A DNA stretch of 64,000 bases from Adiantum capillus-veneris (taxonomy: Eukaryota > Streptophyta > Polypodiopsida > Polypodiales > Pteridaceae): positions 105,349,087 through 105,413,086 of the forward strand of contig CM043966.1 in the NCBI GenBank assembly GCA_014529385.2, given 5' to 3'. The position numbers and the translations under genes were made by a program. Of this stretch, positions 42,000 to 53,352 are shown piece by piece (positions within the stretch are counted from its first letter, which is position 1; each line of letters starts with the position of its first letter). The notes under the pieces are model-generated. The model was not told the DNA's origin and searched no databases. It saw only the letters and a program-made list of their open reading frames with translations.

Positions 42000-43140
42000 C
42001 TTCTAGGGCCATGATAGAGTGAAGAGATGGATCTAGGTTTTTACATCTCCCAAGGCATTACACTCAAACTATTTGCACACTGTCTCTAGTTTGAATACCA
42101 AAAGGTGATCTGAAATGGCACAAAGATAGGATCAAATGATACTCTCTTTGTGTTCTAAAATATTAATTTAACCAAAAAACTAAAAATTATCAATAGAATT
42201 TGTGGGTGCTTGCAGCCATAAAAGCATCATACTAAAAAAGAACTAAAAATACATCTATTGCACACTCTTAGTGTAAAATAATGATCATATATTGCTCCAA
42301 AGAGATACCTATGATAAAATGATTATTTAGCCAATCACTACAAATAAATAGCATTATTTTATTTACAGCTAGTAGAAACTAAAGTAGTATGATGCATCTT
42401 GAGAAAAATCTCATGACTATGGAAATTCTATTTCATGATCTAGGCTTTGTTTGTGATCCTCCTCTACTGCACAAAGTATATTGAAATCTCTTTCAATATG
42501 AAAGATTGATGGACAAAACCTCTATCTTTGCTTATAATAAATCAATAGCAGATAATGAATCTAAAGAGTGCATATCCCTCCTAGGAGATTCCATATATGA
42601 GATCATATGTGTTTGTGGTTGCAACCTTTTCTTATTTGCATAATATACTAAACATTCTAAAATTTCTTCTTTCAATATGTTTGGATGGAAGTGAGTAAGT
42701 GAAGTCTTGATATCAAAAATGAGACCACAAAGAAACCCTTGAACCCATATGTTGAAGGATAACGTACGTCACAACACTTGGAGATATAATTGCTTATATA
42801 GAAGAGTTGTGCATGTAGCAATTATCTCATGTCTTTTAATTCTTCTTTGCTTCATTGTTGGGAAGAAATTATTTCTCAAAGATAAACTAAAGTACACCCA
42901 CACATTGGGATTTTGTGATGGTGACATAGCCATCTACCACTTGTATGCCTTTCCTCGTATAGCTAGACTTATCAGCCTAGAATGTGAACCACCTGGAATT
43001 GACCTCAGATGTGAATGTTAATCTATTTATACAAGAACATATTAACTACATATTAGTTTCATTTCTAGTCTTCACCTTCATAGATAGGGGATTCAAGTCC
43101 TTCATCTAGGATGAATTTATTAAATTATCATACCCTATAT
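42000..43140. other. Stretch without a recognised gene
   Basis: AT-rich. One plus-strand ORF (42749-43021) has a hydrophobic segment (HVAIISCLLILLCFIVG) but no known family. The phrase GAATTTGTGGGTGCTTGCAG near 42198 repeats a piece of repeat R copy 1 (near 41529). Confidence 0.4.
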
Positions 43141-43198
43141 GGAAACATTCTAATGGCAATGGTCCCCCATTAGCTCCTTGACTGATCACCCTTGGAAT

Positions 43199-45310
43199 CT
43201 ATGGCCGCTCCTTGGCCATCTTCACCATAAAATGCTTAACTACCTTTGTGAGTGCACTTAAGTTTGTATTTATAGGGGCCAAACTCATCTCCATCTGTTG
43301 AGTTGTTTGTAATAGTGCATGAAAGTCATGCAAATCAACTAAGCCATTTCCAATTGGCAAAAAATGGTTCTCTATTGCTTGCACATCTTGAATAGCCATA
43401 CTTGACCTAATTGTGTAGGATCTTCAAAATGTGGAATACCATGTGGAATGAGCTAAACAATTATGACCTCTATTCCGATTAGACAAGACTAGAACTAAAA
43501 TGTAAATACTACAACTAAAATATTGACTGAACTAGAAGTAACGCATAGCACTGAAACTGGAAACAAAGTGCAACACTAAGATTGGAAACTAGAACTCGAA
43601 TGTATTTAGATCATTATATGGATGAGTAAAATAATGATTCAAGTCTGCTCTAGGCTAGATTAGAGTTACAAGAGTGTAAAGAGATCCAAAATAGGTGCTA
43701 ATCAAGAGATATTGAGATCTAGCAATGGGTACAAATACATATCAATAGCTAGCAAGGGATCTTCATTAAATAAATTAGTGGGCCCTATTTATAGCCCTCC
43801 AACTGATCTTCTGACTGACTGTGCAATATACCAGTTATCGTACTTACTATTCCTAAGGACTACTAGCTCAACCACCTTCCAAATTCTTAGTCAATGGTTA
43901 TTCCTGTCATCTACATTCCTTCCCCTTTTTCTTTGAATTTTGGTGTAGAATAATTTTTTTCGTAGTTGTTGATTTGTGGTCAGGAAGTGTTAGTCCGTTG
44001 AACCTTCTTCCCTTTAGTTAGAGCCTTCTTCCTTGAAGGTCTGTACAATACTCTGGGTGGTGCACTCGAAGCTTCTAGAATAGTGGGACCAACATTATCG
44101 TGCTAAATGAGGTGTACATTGCTTCATGTTCCAATTGATCCTTCTGAACCATCTTCATTTCAACTTCATAGGGAGTTATCAAATTCCAAGTTTGGTATTT
44201 AATTCATACAAGGTCTTTTTACCTCTAGTAAGTCTAGCCTTGGCCAACTTACATAGTATGAAGTAGTATGTATTTGTCCTTGAGAAAAAGGCTGATTACA
44301 TTTGATCCATGCTTCAAAGAGGATTTTGGCCATTTCTTTGAAGTGCAACCTAGAATTCTTTACCATTGATCTCTGCAAATCCACTTTTAGGGTCAAATGT
44401 GTCCATGACCTACTAAATAATGCCTGCATTGAACTCCATCTGAGTGGCCTCTAGCACTACCTCCAACCTCAAGAGTGCTCATTAACTTTGGTCCAAGAAC
44501 ATATTTGCCAATGTTGTTTTGAGGCACTGAGAAGACTTGCTAGGTTTGCTTGACTTGTTGATCTATAAATTTTATAGCCTCATCAATGATTTCCTACATC
44601 TGCTCCAAAAGCTTCATTGTATTTTCCATGGTTGTGTATTTTGAGCAGTCTTGCAAGGATGATGACGTGCATGTGGTGGTGGAGAAAGATAAGTATGACA
44701 GACTTGGAGTATTATTCTTAGAATTAAACACTATAGTAGTAGAGGGTGAAGGTGAAGGTGTAGTGCTATTTGTAGGTTGTGTAGGCGGTGAAGGTATAGG
44801 TTTCTATGTAGGGGAAGAATTGAGTCACGCAATTGCTTAAGAAAGAAGTGCATGATTTCAGCACCCTTCACATAGTTATCTTTATACCCACCATGGATGC
44901 TCCACACTCCCGCTCTCCTAGTTTTAGGGCCGTCGTTTGCCATGTGGCAGACATGTGTTGGTCTAGCCACCCACTTATTACCTGAAAGACTCTAGACTTC
45001 ATATTTTATTGCTTGCGATCGTTAGGATTGTGGGATTGTACTCGTTCTAGTGTTATGTCAGTATGACCCAAAAGTAGGAAATCTGTTGGCTTCATCAATT
45101 CTTAGCAACTTTCCTTAACTAGTCTAATGTGGAATAAATCTAGTGGTTCACTTTCTAAGTCTGAATGGTTTTGTGGTGCTGGTGCTTTTGGGGTTTCCTT
45201 TGACTTGGCATAATACAAATTGATCTTGGCCCCATTGTAAACTGCATGCAATAATAATTTAGATAACTCTCTAAATCTTACCGTCTCATTAGAGAATACC
45301 CAATCCACAC
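43199..45310 (-). pseudogene. Degraded region downstream of a gypsy integrase
   Basis: Minus-strand readings (45308-45102; 44970-44731; 44429-44199; 43399-43199) follow the integrase remnant and share its strand, but none shows a recognisable motif. They may be parts of the same dead element, such as a post-pol ORF. Confidence 0.3.
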
Positions 45311-45399
45311 CATGTTGTCTTCAAATTATGTTTCTTTGGTCTCAGCTTTGATTGATATACCAATACCAGATAACCTTTCTTGGACTCCCTGACCTTAAT

Positions 45400-46085
45400 C
45401 TTACTATCATGCATTGTTTCCTCCTTTGCTGGAAAACCTCTTGCTCCAACATTACACATTTTTTAATCTCATCCAGCTACAATAACTCATGCAGCCTCTA
45501 TTTCAGATTATGATTGAAATCCATTCCATGTTCTACTGCCAATTTGAGTCTAGGAATGACACACTCCATGGGAACTACTACCTCTGCCATATACAAGCTT
45601 GAAGGGTGGTATTCTAGTAGTGACATTATAGGAATTTTGATAGGCCCATAATGCTGTGTGAAGCTTGATATACCATTGATGTGGTTCTTTCTGGACTATC
45701 TTCTTGCGATTGGTATTGATTGTCTTGTTGATGCTCTCTACCTAGCCATTGCACCTTGGATATTATGGAATTGACTTCCTATGCTTGATTGAGAATAGGT
45801 CCATAAATATTTGCATAATGTCATTTCATGATAAAAAACTATCTCTATAGGACAACCATATCTACAAACTATGTCTTCACATAGAAACACAACAGTTGAC
45901 TTAACACCATTGTCTGGTAGTGTGTTTGCCTCTACACACTTTCTCACATAATAGGTATCCATAATGATGTATCACTTCTTTCTGGGAGTGATTTTGTTAA
46001 GGGGACCCATGAAGTCTAGTTTCCATTTCATGAATATAGCCAGCAAGCGTTTTAAAGAGCTATCCTAAGGTTTTTGTACGTTCCG
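45400..46085 (-). pseudogene. Gypsy integrase remnant
   Basis: Minus strand: a reading KLDFMGPLNKITPRKK leads into DTYYVRKCVEANTLPDN and CRYGCPIEIVFYHE. The last matches the second catalytic block but lacks the usual SDxGxxF. Then comes LHTALWAYQNSYNVTTRIPP followed by VVPMECVIPRLKLAVEHG in another frame. These are the successive conserved blocks of plant gypsy integrase. Frame changes and stops show that it is inactive. It lies between the two R repeats. Confidence 0.75.
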
Positions 46086-46379
46086 TATACATCCGTGATA
46101 TTAATTTTGTATTTTGAGAACAAATATTATGTGTTTTCTCTCATCGCATTTCACATCACTCATTAAGATTCACAGACATGGATTTTTGTGTACACTTAAG
46201 TTGAGCTCTCAAAAAACATTTTGTACAAACATGCATTTAAGTGATTGAGCAAACTTTTACGTATGTATTATGAAAAATAGAATTCCAAAAAAAAACTTTT
46301 GTATTTTTCATAATTACCTCTCTCTATGTCGAGTTGGCGTTTCTTACAGGGCCCAAAATTGAGTCCAAGTTTCTCCTAA

Positions 46380-49300
46380 TGTGCAAGAAGGGGGGGGGGG
46401 GGGGGGAGGGGTTATTGAAAAATTTAGATAAATGTATAAGCTAGGGGTAGGCTGCCAATAATATCCCCTTCTCAACTTTAAGAAGGGGGGACAATATATA
46501 AGTAATTTGACAGGGGAGAGGGAATAGGAAAGAGAGTAAATAGAGATGTATTGGAAGGACATGCACATATATTTTCTCTATGGAATCTATTAGTAACCTA
46601 TAGCACCATTAATATATATGGATAGATAGATAGAGAGTTTTATGATTACATCAAATGCCAAAATTACTAACAAAATACTTGTACTTCCCATCTAATGTTA
46701 ATTGAAAGGGAAGGGGGGGGGGGTTGTATTGAAAAAGTTATATAAACGTTTAAGCTAGGGGTAGCCCCCCAATAACATCCCCTTCTCAACTATAAGAAGG
46801 GGGGACAATATATAAGTCACTTGAGAGGAGAGGAGAGGGGGAAGGAGAAGGAGAGTAAATAGAGATGTATTGGAAGGACATGCACATATATTCTCTCTAT
46901 GGAGTCTATTAATGACAAACATCACCATCGATATATATAGATAGATAGAGAGAGAGTTTTATGATTACATCGAATGCCAAAATTACTAACACAATACTCG
47001 TACTTCCCATCTAGTTGAAAGTTATTCTTTAATATTACAAGACCTAAATTTTTTTCACACACTAATCAACTCAAATTTATTAGCACTCACATGCTTTCAT
47101 AAAGGGTTATAGTATTGATACTTCTTCTTTGTTGTTCTCTCTAATAGATTAGGGCTACTTGAGGCTAGTTTCTAAGGATAAGGACAATCCCAATCAAGGT
47201 ATATTGACGTAGATGAATGCTAAAGACCACAAAAGAGAGTTTTAATACACATTAAATTCAACCATAGTATGTTTTCAAATAGCAATACCAAGCCTTATTT
47301 GTTAGATAGGGGTATAATAAACTTTTTTACCATTGTGTTTACAAGCATATGAAGGAGGGTCATAAATACCATATAGTAGTCCCAACCAGACTCCACCCAG
47401 ACATACTCCTCTTATTGGCCTAGCCTACCCTTAAGAGACCCTTGAAGTGCTCATGCTTAGCCAACGGTGCCATGGTCGTGCCCACTTGGTCCTAACCGTA
47501 TCCTAACACCTGGCTTTACACCGCAAGATACACCTTCTCACACCCACATGGTTAACCATTTCTTTTCGGGCATCAATAGGAGGGGTACAACATAGATTGG
47601 TCAATTGGTCATGTATACTTGGGTGAGAAAGAAAAAATTCTCATTGTGCACATGCTCAAGCTTTACCCCCAAGGCTTTCGCCATCACTTCCTTATGAAAT
47701 GGAATTAGATTGATGGTGATTTAAAGGACCATGCCCTTGAGCTCCTTCACAAGAGGATCCATGTGCCTAGAGTAGAGGACCACTTTTCCAACAAATAAAT
47801 GATCACAAGGATGTGTGAGTGCAGTATGCATAAACACTCAGACTTTCATGAAGTGCTAGGGATTGGAAGACGTTTGTTTTTTGAACTTTGTTTGTTTTCC
47901 TTGGTAATTTCTTCTTTTAACTCGTTATTTGCTAATGTTATCCCACAATTAGGCACATCATTTGTGTTAATGAACGAGCACTTAACTAATTTTGTTGATA
48001 TGGATGAATTCATAATAGCCATTATTCTATAGTAACCTTTGTGTACCAAATAATGTAGGTATTCCTTCTTAACCAATCCTAGGTCACAAGAAAACAAGGA
48101 TCAAACTTAAGTGGATGACGTCACATAATTTTTTTTACATTCTCCATGCTAAGTGTGCAAGGTCTCCAATTTACCTGATGAGTTTATCACAATTGGTGTG
48201 AAGTTATGGTCAAATTAAAAGAACATCGGGAGAACAATCATCTGATACATTGTAAGATGACAACCAATAAAATGATTAAATTCTAAGGAGTCATGAATAA
48301 GCTAAATGAGAAGCAGTATTGAAGAAGATTGGAAGAAAGAAGAAAAAGAGTAGTTGATAAAGCAAAGAAATTTCACTTAAGGGTGACCACAAAAAGAGAG
48401 AAAAATTGCTACAAAAACCGGACGAGAAAGCCGCAATGGTAAAAGGTCTACAAGAGAAGCTCTCAGAAGAATTAAAAGACAAGATGAGGGGGATGCAGAT
48501 GAAGCTAAAGCTAGGAAAAACCAAAAGGAAGATAGCCCGAGAGCATCGACTTGGCATAACACTCCATCGTTGTTTATTCGTAGAGAATTTTTTACTCCCA
48601 AGAATGATGTATCAAAGCATTTGGAGTCATCAAAACTCACCGAAGCAAAGCAAAGAATCCTGATGGTGAACCTTCCATCTCCAAAGTTGAAACTCGCAAA
48701 GCACATGATCAAGATTCCTCGAACACAAAAACAAAGAGGAAAAAATCAAGGAGAGGCTGGTGGAACCATAGACAAGGGAGAAAGTTCTGAAGACGTTAAA
48801 GACCAACAAGGAGAAAAAGATAGAGAACAAGCACTATTAGGGAGTCTTAAGACATAAGATCCAGATATTACTGCATTGAACTGGGATTTTTATGCTCAAT
48901 GTGCCAATGTAAACGTCTGTAAAAGCATTATAAATAAAGCATGTATATATGTGTCTATATTTGCATCATTATCAAAATTGCCTTCAATAGCAATCGTGAT
49001 AGAAACGCTAACTTTGATGCTACAAATCTTTATTTAAACTTAAGTACACGATGCCTATTAGTGAAAAAATTTGGGGGTGCAAAAGATTGCACCTAATCTA
49101 CCATAGGTTAGGTTCATATGAACCCAACAATGGGCTGAACCCGTTGCACCTACCTCCAGGCTCCTTCTTCACAAAGGTGGAGGCAAAAATCGATGATGGT
49201 AGCAGCGAGAACCTAGAAGTAAACCTGCACCCTCAGATTCGCAATCAACCTATGTTGTTTGCACTTCACGCTAAAAAGCGAGTGGCAATCCTACTTTTTT

Positions 49301-49421
49301 GAGTGGAGAGGGGCCTTCGTGGATCTGGAGACACACTATTTTGTTTTTAACCAATGAAATAGAGTCAATGCAGAGAGTGAAGGTCTTCCACAAACTCATG
49401 TAAACCCGGTCATACTAGACA
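46380..49421. repeat. Long direct repeat R, copy 2 (with internal tandem duplication)
   Basis: It starts TGTGCAAGAA with a 17-base G run and ends CATACTAGACA. The first roughly 317 bp are duplicated in tandem (46390-46706 and 46707 onward), each beginning with a G run, then 'CTAGGGGTAG' and 'GGACAATATATAAGT'. It contains the reading AAMVKGLQEKLSEELKDKMR (48420-48490) missing from copy 1, and ends with a reading PMLFALHAKKRVAILLF. Confidence 0.75.
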
Positions 49422-49429
49422 ATGAGGCC

Positions 49430-50110
49430 TGCCCTCAACAATATGCATGAATGAACAATGACATAACTTCAAAGTGCAGAGACGAGGCAAAATTTAGACA
49501 AAACTTGTATTTCATTGATTTCAAATCGTACAATACATTGAGTGTGTCAATGGCAATGTAAAAAATAGAATATCGATTAAAAACAGAATGTCCAATACCA
49601 AAAAGGGATTTGTGTGTCATCCCCAATAAGTATGTATATGCCTAAACGTACAAAAAATATATGTAAGCCCCTTAGGATGCTACTCCCTTGCTATCTGGTA
49701 ACCAAAACTCCTCCGATTGTAGCTAGAGCTTGAATGGTTCTGAAAAATCAGTAAGAGAGAATATCCACAATGTGGATGTAAGATTATAATGACAACTATT
49801 TTTTGCCTGCTAATTTATAAATGGGACAAAAAAGAATCAGCCTGAACTTTGCATTATGGAACTAATCAACAAGCTTATTCCAATTATCCACAATTGCTTC
49901 CAGGGGTTTAAACTTCGAAGACTAGTCCAATAAGACCTTGTGACTCGAGGTAAATATATGTGTATGATCAAAGTGTCTATAGGGCAAAGGTCCCAACTTA
50001 AGGACAACGAACGTTTGCGCTGCCTTGGGGCCATTCTTCTTTGATTTCAACTCAAGTAGATTCAAAAGACACGTTGCATCATGTGGTCTCGGACAAACTT
50101 GGCATTGTTA
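49430..50110 (-). other. Possible decayed exon, unknown
   Basis: On the minus strand around 50060-49850 an almost open reading (KKNGPKAAQTFVVLKLGPLP, FKPLEAIVDNWNKLVD) with two TAG stops looks protein-like. No family was recognised. Confidence 0.25.
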
Positions 50111-50129
50111 GACTTGAGTCTAATGAGTG

Positions 50130-50600
50130 GGAGTGGGGCAAAGAGGGGCGACCGAAAAGGGCAGAGGTGGCAAGGGAAGAAGAGAGAGGGCACGGGTGGG
50201 CCGGCGGGGAGAGGGTGGCACGCACGCGCCGCCACCCGCTCACTTTCCACGCAATGTCAAGCCGCCACGCAGGCTATCACCCTCCTCTCGCTCTAAAACT
50301 ACGCCCGGCAAAGTTCAAACCTAACAGGCACACATGATACCCCCTCTCTCCCCTTCTCTCGCGCTCTCTCCTGTTCTCTCTCTTCTCGAACCCTTCCCCT
50401 TCTGTAGTATCAGCTTCTTGCCGCCGCGCTATCCTGAAGCTCCCTTCAACCCACATGGCCAGCATGCAGCTCCGACAATATGACTGCCACTTCGCCAGCG
50501 ACGTGATGAGCGCCGCGGGACATGCCTCCTTTGATGGTGATGATGATGATGATGACTCCCCCGATGTGGCACCGGCTGCCTGCTTACAAAGCTAGGGCTC
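50130..50600 (+). promoter_or_regulatory. CpG-rich, CT-rich stretch resembling a host gene 5' end
   Basis: GC- and CpG-rich sequence (about 50130-50300) is followed by a CT-rich leader (50340-50400), in sharp contrast to the AT-rich surroundings. The composition is typical of plant promoters and 5' UTRs. Confidence 0.45.
50455..50595 (+). CDS. Candidate first exon, 46 codons
   Basis: The ATG at 50455 gives MASMQLRQYDCHFASDVMSA followed by an acidic run (DGDDDDDDSPDVAP) and a TAG at 50593. It sits right after the CT-rich leader, as a plant start codon would. A donor-like GAGGTATTG lies at about 50622, and a GT/GA microsatellite follows. If splicing occurs before the TAG, this is the 5' exon of a longer gene; no downstream exon was recognised. 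Confidence 0.35.
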   Translation: MASMQLRQYDCHFASDVMSAAGHASFDGDDDDDDSPDVAPAACLQS

Positions 50601-50644
50601 ATCCCAGTCCCGCCGTCACGAGGTATTGCAGCTCCTTTGTTTGT

Positions 50645-50647
<3 letters not shown>

Positions 50648-50722
<75 letters not shown>
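50648..50722. repeat. GT then GA microsatellite
   Basis: About 14 GT units followed directly by about 23 GA units. Confidence 0.95.
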
Positions 50723-50724
<2 letters not shown>

Positions 50725-52283
50725 AGTCCCTCGAACTCCGTCTCTGATGTGCAGTTCCATCCCTTACGAGGCACGAGTACACATCGAGAAGAAAGCCCCT
50801 GTCCAATATTTGTGACAGTGCATTTGCCCTACTAATTGGCAATTCAACCTTTATGCTAACCCTCACTCTCTGCCTCACATTTATGTGGAATTATTCAAAT
50901 GCTTCTCATGACCCGTAAGCGTGCTCGATCGGATGCAGCTACCCAAATTTTGCAGCCCCGGCTAGCGAGCCTGCTAGTAAGCTCAAATGCTAGCCCCTCT
51001 TAAACTAGGCAACAAATTAGCAAACTAATAATCAAACCTTAATCAAAGGCTCCTCTCTGTCTATAATGATGATGATGATGATGGTAGTTATCTTTCTTGG
51101 AGTGTGCTTTTGTGAATCTCCTCTCTACTTGCAATATAGTATCACGTGATTCTACCTTCTCCAACTCGAATCACCCTGGGTGTCCACCTCAAAATATGTA
51201 AGTGTAGTACATGAGTTTACTTGGAGGGACTACTATATTTCAAACAGTTTCACATTTACATGTGATCAAAATGTGAGTTTTAAAAGAAGTTATAGGCTCA
51301 TGAAAGAAAAGGGGTCTTTTAATTCATGGTGAAGTGTGTGTAAAAAGGTTTTATAAATACCTCTTAAACCTACGTGTTACATGTATTTTTAAAAGGTGGA
51401 CCTTGCAAGATAGTAAAGGCAAGAGTTAATGACGAATGGTAGAAGAAAGTGCTTGGTAAGGACTTTGAATATTCCTTCAATGGCTTGAAAGACACTTGAG
51501 TAACTTGAAGCTTAATCAATATCATAGAGTTAGCAACACAATTATCTACCATCTATGATTACAATTCTCACTTCTTGACTTCCAACTTAATGCACATATA
51601 TCTTCTATGCTATGTAGATATAGGGGATTTGTGAAATTTTCATGATGTCTCTTTTTGAAACTTCAAGGTTGTAGTATGTTAATGGTAGGAAATACGGAAA
51701 AGTGAAAAGGGCATGCATGATTTTCTCTTTTTTATAGAAATGAAAGACAATAAAGTGGCTTGTTATGGTACTAAGTCAATGTCTATTAGCAAACTCTTAC
51801 TTCATTATGATTTCTTCCTTCTTGACACTCAATTGGTTACTCTACAAATGTACAAATATCATTGATTAGTGTCTTTGATATTGTTTACATTTTGCTAGGA
51901 ATTCCAAAGTAGATAGTATACTTGAACATCTTTTTAAATAAAGAGCACATAATTGCTATTGAGCCTAGAGTAGCGTGATATAAGAAAATTTATTATAGAC
52001 AAAGGTACTTCTTTTCTATGGAGTTTGGAAATGTATCTCTGAGGAAAAGTAGATTAGTTCACATCGCTGCATAAGTAAGCCAAGAAAGTAGGCCTTTAAA
52101 GTTCAAAACGGTAGCTTATTATGGAAAGTGAAAGAGTCATGGACACAATTATAAATTATTTAAGGATTTTTTTCACAAAGCTAAATTTTCTAGCACTCAC
52201 AAATAATTTATGTTAACCTTTATTTTTGGGTTGAAATAGGCATAAACAATTCAAAGTTTTCCATATATAATTGGGCTTAAACT
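50725..52283. other. AT-rich stretch without a recognised gene
   Basis: No coding or repeat structure recognised apart from a short GAT run near 51066. Confidence 0.5.
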
Positions 52284-52504
52284 CGGAGGGTTCAACGTGC
52301 ATTCGTGGGGTATTAAACAAACCCCTCTTTTAACATGTTCAAATGAATAAAATAACCCTTTATTTTAAGTTTTTTTTCTTAAATTGAATATAGAAACCTC
52401 TTATTTTAATGCCTCATTAAAATTTTCTAAAATATTTGAATTTTAAAACCCCTCATATTGAACTCACGTTATACATTAACATGACTACACAGTGTACCCT
52501 CCGA
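52284..52504. repeat. Inverted repeat, left arm
   Basis: It matches the reverse complement of 58740-58947, including CTCTTTTAACATGTTC, TTTTAAAACCCCTC and CGTTATACATTAACATGA. Imperfect, about 210 bp. Element E lies between the arms. Confidence 0.75.
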
Positions 52505-52576
52505 AAAGGCTTAAAATTATACAATAAAAAAAAAAAACTATTTTTCTCAGGACATTGTAATGAGTATCAATGAAAA

Positions 52577-52750
52577 TGTCAGGACAAGGGTCCTACGAGG
52601 CAAGGCCTAACCTAGGGGGTCAGGGACTTATGCCAAGGGCCAGTTGGACCAGTGCGGACTGGGGATCCGCTTAGGGCAAGTGCTAGGAGCTAGCCTATAT
52701 AAGGGGCGGTAGGGAGGAGGATCCCATGTTGAGTTACCCTAGTTCTTATA
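52577..52750 (+). repeat. Element E 5' LTR
   Basis: 174 bp, with a TATATAAG box at about 52696-52703. It differs from the 3' LTR at roughly a dozen positions. The end TA instead of CA is shared by both LTRs. Confidence 0.9.
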
Positions 52751-52751
52751 T

Positions 52752-52770
52752 TGGTATCAGAGATACAGGG
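52752..52770 (+). promoter_or_regulatory. Primer-binding site of element E
   Basis: TGGTATCAGAGATACAGG begins one base after the LTR and matches the initiator-Met tRNA complement TGGTATCAGAGC in its first 11 bases. Confidence 0.85.
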
Positions 52771-52784
52771 GGAGGGAGGAGCGA

Positions 52785-52807
52785 TGGAGGAGGAGGAAGG
52801 TTTGCAT

Positions 52808-52869
<62 letters not shown>

Positions 52870-53352
52870 TTTCTCTTAGGCCCAGCCATCATGCGAGCTT
52901 GGGAACGAGGTCGAGGATCGGGTGTGCATGGCCGTTAAGCAAGGTGAAGAAGCCGAACACAGCGGCCGTGTGCAGGCGCTCTTGGAGCGGGAGAAAACCA
53001 AGTGTCGACCTGGTCGAAATCATGTACAAACGACTTCGATGGGATCGCGACTATGAGGGGAGAAATTCTCAACCTTGTGACGCCTCATAAAAAGCAACAC
53101 AGCGCTATGCGTTTTTCCTTCTTCCTCGCGCTGTTCTGGAGCAAGCCATTGCCATTATTCTTGGTTTTTACACTTGGGGCGCCGCCCATGGTCACAGAGT
53201 GGCCAATTTTTAGGGTATTAAGGGTGCATGTCCACCAAGGCACACACCCAACAGCCGCAAGCGATTGCTATGGATGCATAAGGGCTACAAGATCAAGGCT
53301 CCGAGCACAGTCAATTTGCGCTCCAATATGTCCAACCTATGCAACAGGATGA
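52785..53352 (+). pseudogene. Element E gag-start relic interrupted by a CT microsatellite
   Basis: An ATG at 52785 (MEEEEGLHAL) follows the primer site by about 30 bp, as in gypsy gag genes. It runs into a CT tract (52809-52867) read as Ser-Leu repeats, then a Glu/Arg-rich reading (VQALLERERTKCR) in another frame. No capsid motif follows. Treated as a vestige. Confidence 0.35.
52809..52867. repeat. CT microsatellite
   Basis: About 29 CT units in the 5' interior of element E. Confidence 0.95.

Noticed and set aside
42749-43021. Possible small membrane protein
   Set aside because: Single hydrophobic stretch in AT-rich DNA without promoter, homology or neighbour support; kept only as a note.
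52726-53090. ORFs with long Ser-Leu repeats
   Set aside because: They are readings of the CT microsatellite; only the gag-start relic at 52785 has positional support.
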